From assembly GCF_003369915.1 (NCBI RefSeq), contig NC_046677.1:22896913-22960912 (forward strand): 64,000 bases of DNA, read 5' to 3'. The stretch's first letter is position 1. Each line of letters begins with the position of its first letter. The stretch comes from Drosophila miranda. Lineage: Eukaryota; Arthropoda; Insecta; Diptera; Drosophilidae. The notes beneath the pieces were generated by a model, which saw only the letters and a program-made list of their open reading frames with translations, did no database searches and had not been told where the DNA came from. The translations under genes were made by a program, and so were the position numbers. Positions 35,401-45,766 of the stretch are shown here, piece by piece.

Positions 35401-38400
35401 AATCCAAACGCGGCGCACACGATTGTCTTATCTTTACGCCATTAAATGATACATTATTAATTTAGTTGTTTATATTGTTCATTCGGCGAAAATAGGTTGC
35501 TGTCTTTGCAGATAATCAAATAATCATTGCTTGTGGCAAATACAAAAATATACATAGGTAATAAAAATACAGATAAGGGATCGGAACTATTTTGTAGTAA
35601 GGTATTCCCATATGGCCGCCTGGGCACTCATTACCCTGCTGTATCTGTATCCTTTATAGCAAGGATTCATTTTAGTAACAAATTCTTTATAGTCCCAAAG
35701 ATAAAGGGTATTTCTCGCTTCGCCTTCGAGCACCAAATAGTGGATTTTCCTGTTAGCCCGTTTTTTCTCTGTTGCCATGTTGTTGTGTTGTCCGTCCAAG
35801 TGGTTGTTGCTCTTCTTGTTGCTGTTGCTGTTGCTGTTGTTGGTCTTGTTTCGTGTGCTCGTTTCGTTTGGGAAATTCGTGAAAAACCGAAATTAGCTTT
35901 CGGTGCGAGGCAAATTTGCTGGAAAACTCTCTATTGAGCCCCTGCCCTAGCCCCCGTCCTGCCTCTGCCCCAGCCCCTGCCACTGGCGCTCTTGTGAGTT
36001 TGTTTATGGGTTTCAGTTTTCATGCCAAGTGCTCCAATTGCTGCCTGAAGCCCAGCCCCAGCCCCAGCCCCAGCCCCAGCCCCAGCCCCAGGCCCCACCC
36101 CAGACCCAAGGCCAGGGCGAATTAATTTGCGCAATTAACTGAAATTGAACGCCCGTTTGGCGGCAGCGGCGGGTCGTTCTGGCATTCTGAAATTCTGGCA
36201 CCCCACATCAGTGACCCACTGACCCGCCGCCACCTGGTCTCCGTCTCTCGCACCCTCCTTGGCTCCCTCTCCCGCTCCAAGCAGCGGAAATCTTGAGGCA
36301 ATCTCCATAAAAGAATAATAATAATTACACGAAACTAAATTTGTGCTTTGCCTAATGCTCTCTTTCTCTGTCCCTTTGAAGACGCGGACTGACGCCGCCA
36401 CATCGTGTGAAATCCATATCGATGGCCACCTTCACACAGGAGGAGATCGACTTCCTGCGGGCGCACGGGAACGAGCTCTGCGGCAAGACCTGGCTGGGCC
36501 TGTGGGACCCCAAGCGGGCCGCCCACCAGCAACAGCAGGACCAGCGAGAGCTCCTGACCGACAAGTATGAGCGGAAGCGATACTACCTGGAGCCGGCCAG
36601 TCCGCTCAAGTCGCTCAACCTGAAGGCCGCCCCAGCGAACCTCCAGAGCCACAGCCACAGTGGCCACAATGGCCACCACCATCACCACAACGGAGTGAGT
36701 GTCTCGACCCTGTCGAGCAATGGATATGCCAGCATCCACCTGACGCCGCCTGCCGCCCAACGCACCACAGCCAATGGCCTGCACAAGGGCCCAACCGTCG
36801 CCAGCTCCTCAGCCTCGGCCACGTCCATCAGCAGGCCGCAGCACCACCATCACAACCACAGCAGCAGCAACAACAACAACAATAACAACAACAATAATAA
36901 CAACAACAATAACAACAACAACAACAACAATCATGACGCCTTCGGGCTGAACGGAGGAGGAGGAGGACTCACCAGTCTGAACAGCGCAGGATCGACGTCC
37001 ACGGGCGCCCTCTCGGACACCAGTAGCTGCGCCAGCAACGGTTTTGCCGGGGAATCGGACTTTGTGGCCGACTTTGGGACGGCCAACATATTTGATGCCA
37101 CCTCGGCCCGATCTGCGGGCTCGCCGGCCGTCTCCTCGGCCTCGTCGGTGAGCTCCACGAATGGATATGCCAAGGTGCAGCCCATCCGAGCGGCCCACCT
37201 CCACCAGCAGCAGCAGCAGCAACAACAGCAACAACAGCAGCAACAGCAGCTCCTGAATGGTAGCCAGGGAGCGGAGAACTTTGCGGACTTTGATCATGCG
37301 CCCATCTTCAATGGCGTGGGTAAGTCCTGGGATCCCCCTAGTGGGAGATGCTTCCTTTTTCTTCCTTTCGTTTTATTTAAGTTTTGAGTTGCGTATCCGT
37401 TGGTTGGATATATCTTTCGATCTTTCGCGTACACCACTCTTCGAGGAGCCTGCTCCGATGGGTCCTCCTGCCTGCTGCCTCCTGCCAACCTGCCGCTGCA
37501 CGGCTTGCACAATGCTTGTACCCATGTAGATCGCTTGCCGCCCCGCCCATACGCTCTCCTCCAGACTATGGATTCTGTGTCTCACAATCTCTCTCTATCC
37601 CTTTGCGGGCAGCTCTACGGGTGGCCAAGGCGATGCCGCCGGTGTTCAACGGTTGGGTGAGTGACTGGAGCAGGCGCGACTTTCACGACCCCTTCGACGA
37701 TAGCAATTGGCTGCCGCCAATGCCAGAGCCTCATCCTGCAGCAGTCGCTCCACCAGCAGCAACAGCAGCAGCAAAGGCGAAAAGAGTGAGAGACGAGCAC
37801 GCGCTGAACTGGAGCTTCTGGCAGGAGCAGATGCAGATGGAGCCAGAGCCAGAGATGGAGTACTCGACGATTCAGCGCACAAGCTCGACCAGCTCCTGGT
37901 ACTCCTGCGCCGAAGAGCCACCACTGTCGCCATTGAATCCCTTTCTGCCGTACCTGACAGAGTCTTCAGAGTCGCCAGAGCCTCCGCCTCATCCACCCAG
38001 CCGAGCCTCCTATTTGTTGTTCAGCTCCCTGTCGGGCAATTTCCCAGAGGAGGAGGAAGACGAGTATCAAGCAGATGAGGCAGCAGCATCATCAACGGAG
38101 CATCAAGATCAAGATCCAACTCAAAATCAAAGTCAAAGTCAAGATTCCGACATACTGAATGCCAATTTCCGTGATTACTTTGCGTGGAGTAAGTTTTCAG
38201 TTGCCTTTCAGTTGCATTTCAGTTGCGTTTCGTTCTCCGTTGAGTTGATTTGTTCTTGTATCCCTTGGATCTGTGTTTAGTTTTGATTTTTGTGTGTAGT
38301 TGAAGCATCCTGTACGCTGTATCCCCCGTATCCCATTTCCATTTGCATGGATTCAGCGACTAATCCATTTGCTTTGTTATTCTAGGCGCCCCGCTGCAGA

Positions 38401-39117
38401 ATGGCCACACGCCGGCAGGCCACAAGGGCAGTGCACCGGCTGTGGCGCCCAGCGAGGACCGCTATGCGGCCCTTAAGGACCTCGATGAGCAACTGCGCGA
38501 ACTGAAGGCCAGTGAGTCGTCCGCCTCCGAGGCACCGACGCCCACCAATGGCAACAACAATGGCCACCAGGCGACGGACGCCTTTGGCAGTGGTGAGTGC
38601 TCGCTGGCACACTTTAGCAGTCCTTGAAGCAGTCACTAATTGGTTTCTGTTCTCCATCCTGTGCAGCCCTCGTGAACAACAACAATCCGAATCCCTTCAA
38701 GAGCCAGCAGCAGCAGCAGCAGCTGCTAAGCAGTCACGTTGTGAATCCATTCCAGCAGCATCAGCAGCAGCAGCAGCAGAATCTCTATGGCCAATTGACG
38801 CTCATACCAAATGCATACGGCAGCAGCCCCCAGCAGTCGTCCCATCTCCACCAGCAGCATCTGCAGCAACAGCAACAGCAGCAGCAGCAGACAAGCTTCT
38901 TTAACTTCAATAACAACGGATATGCCATGGCCCAGGGTCTGCCCAATGGCTGTGGCTTTGGCAGCATGCAGCCGGCACCAGTTATGGCCAACAATCCATT
39001 TGCAGTAAGTGGAAGACTCCACCTCAAACCCAATCCGAATTGACTTTTTATGTTCAATGTTCAATGTTCTCTCCACAGGCGAGCGGCGCCATGAACACCA
39101 ATAATCCATTCTTATGA
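26444..39117 (+). CDS. drongo: drongo, AGFG-type ArfGAP with NPF repeats
   Basis: Six exons (26444-26610, 36382-37319, 37613-38188, 38386-38592, 38667-39004, 39079-39117) splice in frame to 754 residues. Residues 1-130 are the ArfGAP domain. Its zinc finger is C29-x2-C32-x16-C49-x2-C52, followed by SGVLRGLTPPHRVKSISMAT, where Arg57 matches the catalytic arginine. The intron after residue 55 is 9.8 kb. The rest is low-complexity: His/Asn runs (poly-Asn around 36868-36932), Gln runs and five NPF tripeptides (NPFLPYL, NPFKSQ, NPFQQ, NPFAAS, NPFL at the very end), which bind EH-domain endocytic proteins. This is the AGFG1/Hrb layout. Exons 3 and 4 are phase 1 at both ends and could be skipped without a frameshift. 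Confidence 0.9.
32104..32125. repeat. (AC)n microsatellite
   Basis: An uninterrupted AC dinucleotide run inside drongo intron 1. Confidence 0.9.
33067..33087. repeat. (TG)n microsatellite
   Basis: A TG dinucleotide run inside drongo intron 1. It is followed at about 33157-33180 by four copies of CGAAA. Confidence 0.9.
34086..34096 (+). promoter_or_regulatory. Isolated Motif 1 site in drongo intron
   Basis: TGGTCACACTG is a perfect Motif 1, 2.3 kb before drongo exon 2 and far from the first promoter. It could mark an internal start or be chance. Confidence 0.4.
34842..34889. repeat. 12 bp tandem repeat, four copies
   Basis: Unit GCCACAGGCGGT, four near-perfect copies, in drongo intron 1. 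The near-identity of the copies suggests recent expansion. Confidence 0.9.
36049..36098. repeat. CAGCCC hexamer tandem tract
   Basis: About seven copies of CCCAGC/CAGCCC, in drongo intron 1 about 300 bp before exon 2. Confidence 0.9.
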
Positions 39118-40541
39118 GACTCAACCCAGAAGCAAAACTCGCCACTCGCCGCCGACACTTGGCTGAGGCGCTGACAGCCAGCCGATCAAAGCCAGCCAGG
39201 GAGCGGAGCCCCCGGACGGAATAAAACGAAACAGAAGGAACAACTGCGCTGCGCTGCGAGTGAACCGAACCGAAATTAGTCCATTTTACGAACAATAGCA
39301 TTAATCTACTACATACGAGTATATATACATAAAACACACTCGCTGTGTACATAGGTGAAATGTGTACACGACACGGCACTCTGTCTCAGAGCAGGAGTAG
39401 ACGCATGATGATATATATATATTCTTTTATATGATAACTCTAGAACTTGTACAGGAGCTCCCCTCCAAACATACGGGGGCCCAACATTATACTAATACTA
39501 GTGAAGGGGGGATGCAGATGCCCCGGTCTTATGGAGCTCTCTTTCTCTCGTTTCTCTCTCTATCTCTCTATAGTTATGGAGATTTCAATGTCACTGTCAC
39601 TGTCACTGTCTGTTAGCACTGTCCCTACTGTCCCTCTAGCACTTTCGTTGCGGATAAGAAACTCTGTCAGTGTTATTGATTGTGTGGCCTTAATAAGATT
39701 ATAAAACTATAAATTATAACGTACTACTACTATACGGATACAGATAAAAGATACAGATACTACTGACTCCAGATATATACATATATATATCTGTATATAT
39801 ATATATATATATGCTTTTGTACCTAATGAAATGCTTCTTGTTTTCATTGCTCTGCTCTCTGCCAGCCGCAGCCGCAGCCACAGCCGTACGTGCGCGATAT
39901 CGGGCGTGCAGATTGCTCAAACTAAAAAACAAAATAAAAGTTTAACTTTGTTACACCACCAACAGACGTTAGTACGTGCGTACACACGGTCTGTCTGGCT
40001 GTCTGTGTGCTTATAATTGTAAGCCCCAAATGTAATACCCGCCCTGCCCCGAACCCCGAACCCCTACCCTCATCCCTCATCCATGAATCACGTTCACGCT
40101 CACTCTTCACATGTCCATGTCCATGTCCAGATAAGAAGCAAGAATTTTTCCATTTTTAGCCTTACAAACAAAACAACATTATCGAAGCCTTAAAGTTATT
40201 TAAACTACGAAAATTTCAATAAAAAGAAATAAGAACGCTATGTCCATAATTATCTTCTTTTTTTAAATTTGGAGTGAAGTGAGAATTACTCGTATAAATG
40301 TAGCTATCAAAAGGAGACATTTACAATCACAAGAAAGAATAATGGCTATGTCAGTAGAGGTGCCAAATATTGTTTTGATACCATACAAGCTTCCTTCAGT
40401 CAATACAGCTAAATGCAATCCCCTAAATGAACGCTTCATGGCCAAGAGCCGATTGTCCAGCAAGGGTCAGGGTCTGCTCCTCTTCACCCAAGAAAAAGCC
40501 ACAGGAATTTTAATATTTTCTCTTATATTGAAACATTTATG
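39118..40541 (+). other. drongo: drongo 3' UTR and downstream spacer
   Basis: Likely 3' UTR with AT dinucleotide runs (39770-39811) and AATAAA words at about 39933 and 40218. No gene seen before the small minus-strand ORF. Confidence 0.6.
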
Positions 40542-40925
40542 CTATTTTTTTATCGGGTATGCTGACGGCATTCGTCTGGGTCGACCCATCTTCTCCAGCA
40601 GCAATGCACTTAAGTCGGACATCGCGGATTCGAGCCATTCCGGACAGCAGATGCACGGTGGGCCCCCGGTCCGGATCTTGTAGTTTTCCAGCAGGAGTGC
40701 TACGAAGACGAGTACGAATAGAGTCAATAGAGAGCTCAGCCCGAACACAATAATGTTCCAGAGACCTCTACCGAACCACCGCCACAGGCATTGCGACAAG
40801 GTCTCACGGGTCGAAGTGCAGTATCTGGGACTGTACTGCGTCCCTCGGGAGGTCATTGTGGGAGCTACGTAGATGCAAAACTGACTACTGCTGTTTCTTT
40901 GCGGATTTCGGACATTTTGCTCCAT
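40542..40925 (-). CDS. Uncharacterised small single-pass membrane protein
   Basis: An intronless frame of 127 residues from ATG at 40925 (MEQNVRNPQRNSSSQF). A hydrophobic segment at about residues 55-78 (IIVFGLSSLLTLFVLVFVAL) is followed by a Cys/Pro patch (GGPPCICCPEW) and a basic end (RPRRMPSAYPIKK). The upstream in-frame ATG at 40988 would add 21 residues. I cannot place it in a family. It sits between the drongo 3' end and a LINE fragment, so it may be a young or testis-type gene, or chance. The balanced amino-acid mix and a clear membrane helix favour a real product. Confidence 0.4.
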   Translation of the reverse strand: MEQNVRNPQRNSSSQFCIYVAPTMTSRGTQYSPRYCTSTRETLSQCLWRWFGRGLWNIIVFGLSSLLTLFVLVFVALLLENYKIRTGGPPCICCPEWLESAMSDLSALLLEKMGRPRRMPSAYPIKK

Positions 40926-40984
40926 GACTTTGAAGTCTCTCACTCGTTGTAGGTATGTGTAATGTAAGTACGTTTGCTCTGACA

Positions 40985-41560
40985 TTAAATTCAACTAAAT
41001 TTAGGTCATGTTTTTGAGCTAGAATGGAGTGGTTTATGGAGTCAAATGCTTTGCTCCATCTTCTTGAAAGAGGTGAACTCTTATACATTTTTGGTAGTTT
41101 ATCGCCGCCTTATAAATCTATGCTGAGCTGAAGATATAACCCATTTGCAGAGATGTTTCAAGAGCGGAATTGCAATCAACAGCGAATAACTTGGGTATAC
41201 CTCTATAATTCCTTGCGTCAGACTTGCTACCTTACTTTGGGAGGGGAATAAGAAACTATTTCTCCCAGATCAGGGCGAGCAAGATGAATCAATGGATAGG
41301 GTGAATAGCTTAGACAGAGGGCCACACATAGCCTCGACGCAGTATCTGAGTACACAGCCGGTACGTCCGTCAGGACGCATTAAACACACTGACGAGTAGC
41401 TTTTCTGAGAATAGGTTGTGTGAAAAAATTGTGCAAGATCGGCAATGGCCTGATTATTATTTGCCAACGATGCGGACGGGCCTGGGAAAAACATATCCCG
41501 CATCGAGATAGCGTCAAGAACGGAGAATTTTGACCGAGCTATTACATAGTGAGAGAAACC
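40985..41560 (-). mobile_element. Decayed non-LTR retrotransposon (LINE) fragment
   Basis: Minus-strand frames give two pieces typical of a LINE second ORF: KAFDSINHSIL, from the reverse-transcriptase palm (41000-41088), and upstream of it IADLAQFFHTTYS and CGPLSKLFTLSIDSSC (41270-41503), the linker region before the fingers. The order fits a 5'-truncated Jockey/I/LOA-like element lying on the minus strand. The frame is broken between the pieces, so it is inactive. Confidence 0.65.
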
Positions 41561-43425
41561 AGAAGGAGAACCAACTTCTTGAATTTAAGATTTTTAGACT
41601 GAATATTTCTTTGGTGAACCAAGGGGGTTTGCCAGATTGAGGTTGAGGGTTGAGTGTTGTTGTCTTTTGTTGATCGGGGAATGAATGATCCGACGCGAGA
41701 TTAGATAGTTTTCATTAATTTATTTGAATGTATTTTTATTCATTTCCGTTTCGGTATAATTTCTAGTTTGTTCTCGTCGTCTTTAGTACTAGTTTGGTTT
41801 AGCAATTGTTGAAATTACCATAAATTATTTAAGGTTTATTTTGTATGTACTCGTGTATATATAAATTTATATATTAAAAATTCGCATATGAAAGAAAGTC
41901 GAAAGTCACCTAACTCTTCCTCCTCGTCTGGCAGCCGACTCCACCGCCGAATCAACGTTTCTCTAATCACTTTCCTAGAGCTAAATAAAAACAAAATAAT
42001 AATCATAATGATAATAATCATAATCAGAGGGCCATGAAAAAGGCAAACAAAATGTAATTGCAATAATTAAACAAAAGTTAAAGCTGGAATCGCTGCGCTC
42101 TTACTCTTAATCGTAACCGTAATCGTAATCGTAAATAAAACTTTAAATAGAGTATGTATATTCTGAAAAGGGTGTCGTCTAGGTGTGTTAGCATTGCATC
42201 AACTGTACAGTATGGCATATATGTAGTTATAAGCCTCCCCTCCCTGGTTGCCCCCGCACAAACGATTCGATTATGTTTTTATAATTATTTGCGAACAGCA
42301 TCTGGAGCCAGAGCTGCCCAGAGATATCAATTGTATTTGTTATGGTTATATCGTAGTCGATAATTAAATGGTTAAATAACAAAAAATGACTGTAGGAGCG
42401 ATCCTCACTCTGGCTGTGTGTGTGTGTGTGTGGGTGTGGTTGGTCTGTGGTCTGTGGTGTGTGGCGTGTGGCATGGTGTTGTGGTTGCCCTGTGCATCAC
42501 TTATGTATGTACATACACAAACAACTTCATTGCGGACTTTTGGTTATACATAGTGTAATGTAATCGTTATGCACGGATAATAGACATCATCATCATACTG
42601 ATTTGGGTAGCATACTGACCCGTACATATATACTACATATATATAAATACTATATATATATGCATGGTTCATATTTCATATTACATTTTCAAGTGTGTTC
42701 TGGGTTAAAAGCGTTCATCTCTCATCTCCTGCTCTCTGTCGGTCTCTAGTCTCTTCGTTCTACTGCTCTTGTCCTCTGTGTACATTTTAGTCGGCTACAA
42801 CTTTCGTCTTAGAATATAGTAATATGTGCACATGTATGTATATGGTATGTTTTATATACTTATGTAAGTGTAATGCTGCATGTTGACATCTAGAATTGTT
42901 CTTTGAATCCCCCTCGCCTCCTCCCTCCTCCATCCTCTCACATCCTCTCATCCCTCACTTGCCACCTCCAACGAAAGGCGGCTCACAAAAGGTAATGTCT
43001 GTAATGTGATGTGTGTGTTGTTCCTCTTTCACTTTCTGGTTAACATAGCCAATGCGATAATTAAGCGTTAATTTAATTTAATTTAATTATATAAAAGTAC
43101 AAAAAGGTCCTTTGTCCGTGGTTATATAAGATCTATATACACACACACTCGTACACAGATCCACACAGATCCCATCCGATCCGATTTGAACTCAACTGAA
43201 GTTCTGCTCTGAACCCTCGGAATCGGTTTTGGCATTTAATTGAATCTGAATCTTAATCCGAATCTAAGACTGAATCTGAAACTGAATCTGAATCTTGGAA
43301 ACTACATTGAACTACACGTCGAGCTGAGCTGCCTATAAGTTAGCCTTGGTATATCTTTGTGTTGTATATGCTTAATACGGGTAATAATGATCCCCCCCTT
43401 TGATGATATTCATCCTTGTGGCAAT
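41561..43425 (-). other. dock: dock 3' UTR and spacer
   Basis: An AT-rich stretch with simple repeats: CGTAAT units near 42105-42135, TATATA near 42620-42660 and GAATCT units near 43239-43298. It is probably the long 3' UTR of dock. No other gene seen. Confidence 0.5.
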
Positions 43426-45766
43426 TTACGTTCCATTGGCCTTGGGCAGCGACCGCACCAGATACAGCTTCTCGCCCTGCTTGTTCGTGTAGATGGGCGC
43501 TCTTTGGTAGTGGTCGACCAGCTGGTCCAGTGAGTGGAACTTCCGCTGGCCAATGCAGTACATGTTCTGCTCCACGTGGACGCGGAAGTGCTTGTTCCTG
43601 CCGGGGGCCTTCAGCGAAACCGAGTAGTCGCCCATCTGCAAGAGAACGAGAGATACAATAGAAGAACGTTGCCTGCCTGCACTCAAAACCTTTCAAGACT
43701 TCTTCTCTTTCCACTCACGTTAGTCTCACTGTCTCTGATGAGGAAGTCGCCGTCATGGCCGTGGCCATTGAGCACCGTATCGCACTGGCTTCGAGTGATG
43801 GCTCCGTAGTACCAGGTCTTGCCCGCCAAATTTGGTCGCTCCATGGGCTGAGTAGAAGACTGCGACGAGGGTTTGTTGTTGCCCTCGTTCCGGCGTTCCA
43901 TGGAGTCTCCGCCGCCACCACCACCACCGCCGCCGCTGCCGCCGCCTCCGCCACCGGCCCCGTTGTTGCTGCCAGTGCCATTGCCATTGCCGGCGGCGCT
44001 AGTATTGCGATAGGGCGTGGCCAGGTAGTCATTCAACTCTTGGAGATAATTGCGTGGAACTAAACCGACTTGGCCCTGGTTGTTGCGAGCCTTGTACCAG
44101 TCCGGATCGGAGGCGGGCCGATCCACGATCTCCAGCCGGTCACCCTTCTCAAACGACAGCTCCTGGTCATTGTTCGACGTGAAGCTGTAGAGGGCCACCT
44201 GCAAGAGAAGAGAACGTGCGTCCATTAGATGCCACCACATTAGAATCTATCGTTAATAAGCGTACCACAATATCGAGCACGTTCTCGGCCATGGCATAGG
44301 TGTGGATCTCGCCATCGTTATCACAATCCTCGGTTGTGTAGTTGCTGGGGAACCAGCCGACGGAATTGCCGCTCTGGCCGCGCCACCATCCGTCGTTGGA
44401 CTTCTCTAGGATGAGGATGCGCGTGCCCTTGGTCAGCGAGAGCTCGTCCGGCTGCTGGGCCTGGTAGTTGTACTTGACGATGGCCGTGCCAATGGCCTCG
44501 GCCGGATCGGGGGGCAAGCGTCGCGACATTGTTGGACTCTCGATCTGCCGGGACGGCGAACAGTTGGGCAGCGTCTTCGAGCCGGAGCCCTTTTTCACCT
44601 TCTTCTTGATGCTGCAAAGACACATATCAAATCAGATCAGATCGAGGCTATCCACTAGGGGGGGGGTTCTTTATGTACACATAGGGGCGGGGTTGGTTGG
44701 GGTTAGACTATTAGCCCTAGTTTCAATCATTTTGGGTGTTAGTTCAGGTCCAGGCAGTAGGGTTCAGGGGTCCAGGGGCTCGACATTTGAGTGGCAAAAG
44801 TGACAACGAAAGCAAAAGGAATTTGTTTACAAAATACAAAATACAGAAATACAAAAGCCGAAAGCAGTTGGAAACATAAAGTACAATAATCAAAGCAAAA
44901 CCAAGGAGTTGGAAAGAGATACTTCTACAGATACAGATACAGATAAAGATACGGATATATTTGTGGATATAAAAGAGATCTTAATACTGCTGAAATCAGA
45001 GCAAGAAGAAGGCTTAAGTTTAGTTGTGGACTCGGGGCTTGTGGCTTTCTGTGGTACGCACCTGTCGAAGAGCGAGGGCTTCTCCTTCTTCACATAGTTG
45101 CTGGGCACGTAGCCGGATTGGTTGCGGCTATTCTGGACACGCCACCAGTGCTTCGAGTCGTCCAGAAGAAGATAGCGCTCGTTCTTGCGCAGGTCCAGCT
45201 CCTGGGCACCCTGCGCCGCATAATCGTACTTGGCTACCACGTAGCAGACGTCTTCCTGAGATTTGCCTGTGAATCAGCGAAGAAGGAAACAGTTTATAGA
45301 GTGTCCCGATGGATGTATCAGCCTCAAGCTTACCGTGCTTCATGTTGCCCGCCATTGATTGGGGTCCAGCGTTGCCAGCGGCGCTGCAACTAGAGGAGTT
45401 ACCGCTGCTGCTGCCGCCGCCGTTGCTGTAATCGATCGCTGGCTGGCCGAAGGTCACACTTTTGTGCTGGGCACTGCAGCTGGAGGCGGTCGACAGGGTG
45501 CGATGGTGCAGCTGTAGCTGCTGCTGCTGCTGTTGCTGTTGCTGCTGCTGGGAGAGCGACGAGTGGCGCTGATGGTGCGCCGGCGATCCAGGTGCCTGCG
45601 TCTGCGGACGGTACTGGTAGATCTGGTTTTGATTCTGGTTGAGATTCAGATTCTGATGCTGCGGCGGCGGCGGCGGATACTGCTGCTGCTGCTGCTGCTG
45701 ATGAGCACTGCTGCTGTTCGAGGTGTCGGGGATGTTACGCGCGAACCGCTGTGGGTGTTCCAACAT
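43426..45766 (-). CDS. dock: dreadlocks, Nck-type SH3-SH3-SH3-SH2 adaptor
   Basis: Five exons (45334-45766, 45062-45266, 44266-44611, 43719-44198, 43426-43635) give 557 residues. The first 140 are Gln/Asn/Pro-rich. SH3-1 covers about 151-205 ([17 protein letters not shown]), SH3-2 about 246-300 ([17 protein letters not shown]) and SH3-3 about 329-383 ([20 protein letters not shown]). A poly-Gly linker follows, then the SH2 domain (about 457-545, WYYGAITRS) with the phosphotyrosine-binding FLIRDS arginine, ending RSLPKANGT. Dock links guidance receptors to Pak and the actin cytoskeleton in axon guidance and myoblast fusion. An internal in-frame Met ([13 protein letters not shown]) matches the shorter known isoform, so the 45766 start is the long form. 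Confidence 0.95.

Larger units (their letters stand above)
26611..36381 (+). other. drongo: drongo intron 1 (9.8 kb)
   Basis: No nested gene is convincing. It contains microsatellites, a 12 bp tandem repeat, GAGA-like runs, an isolated Motif 1 (34086) and small remnants of a TACCC...GGGTAT repeat. Long open frames at 27809-28455 and 31210-31695 lack ATG-led coding structure. Confidence 0.6.
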
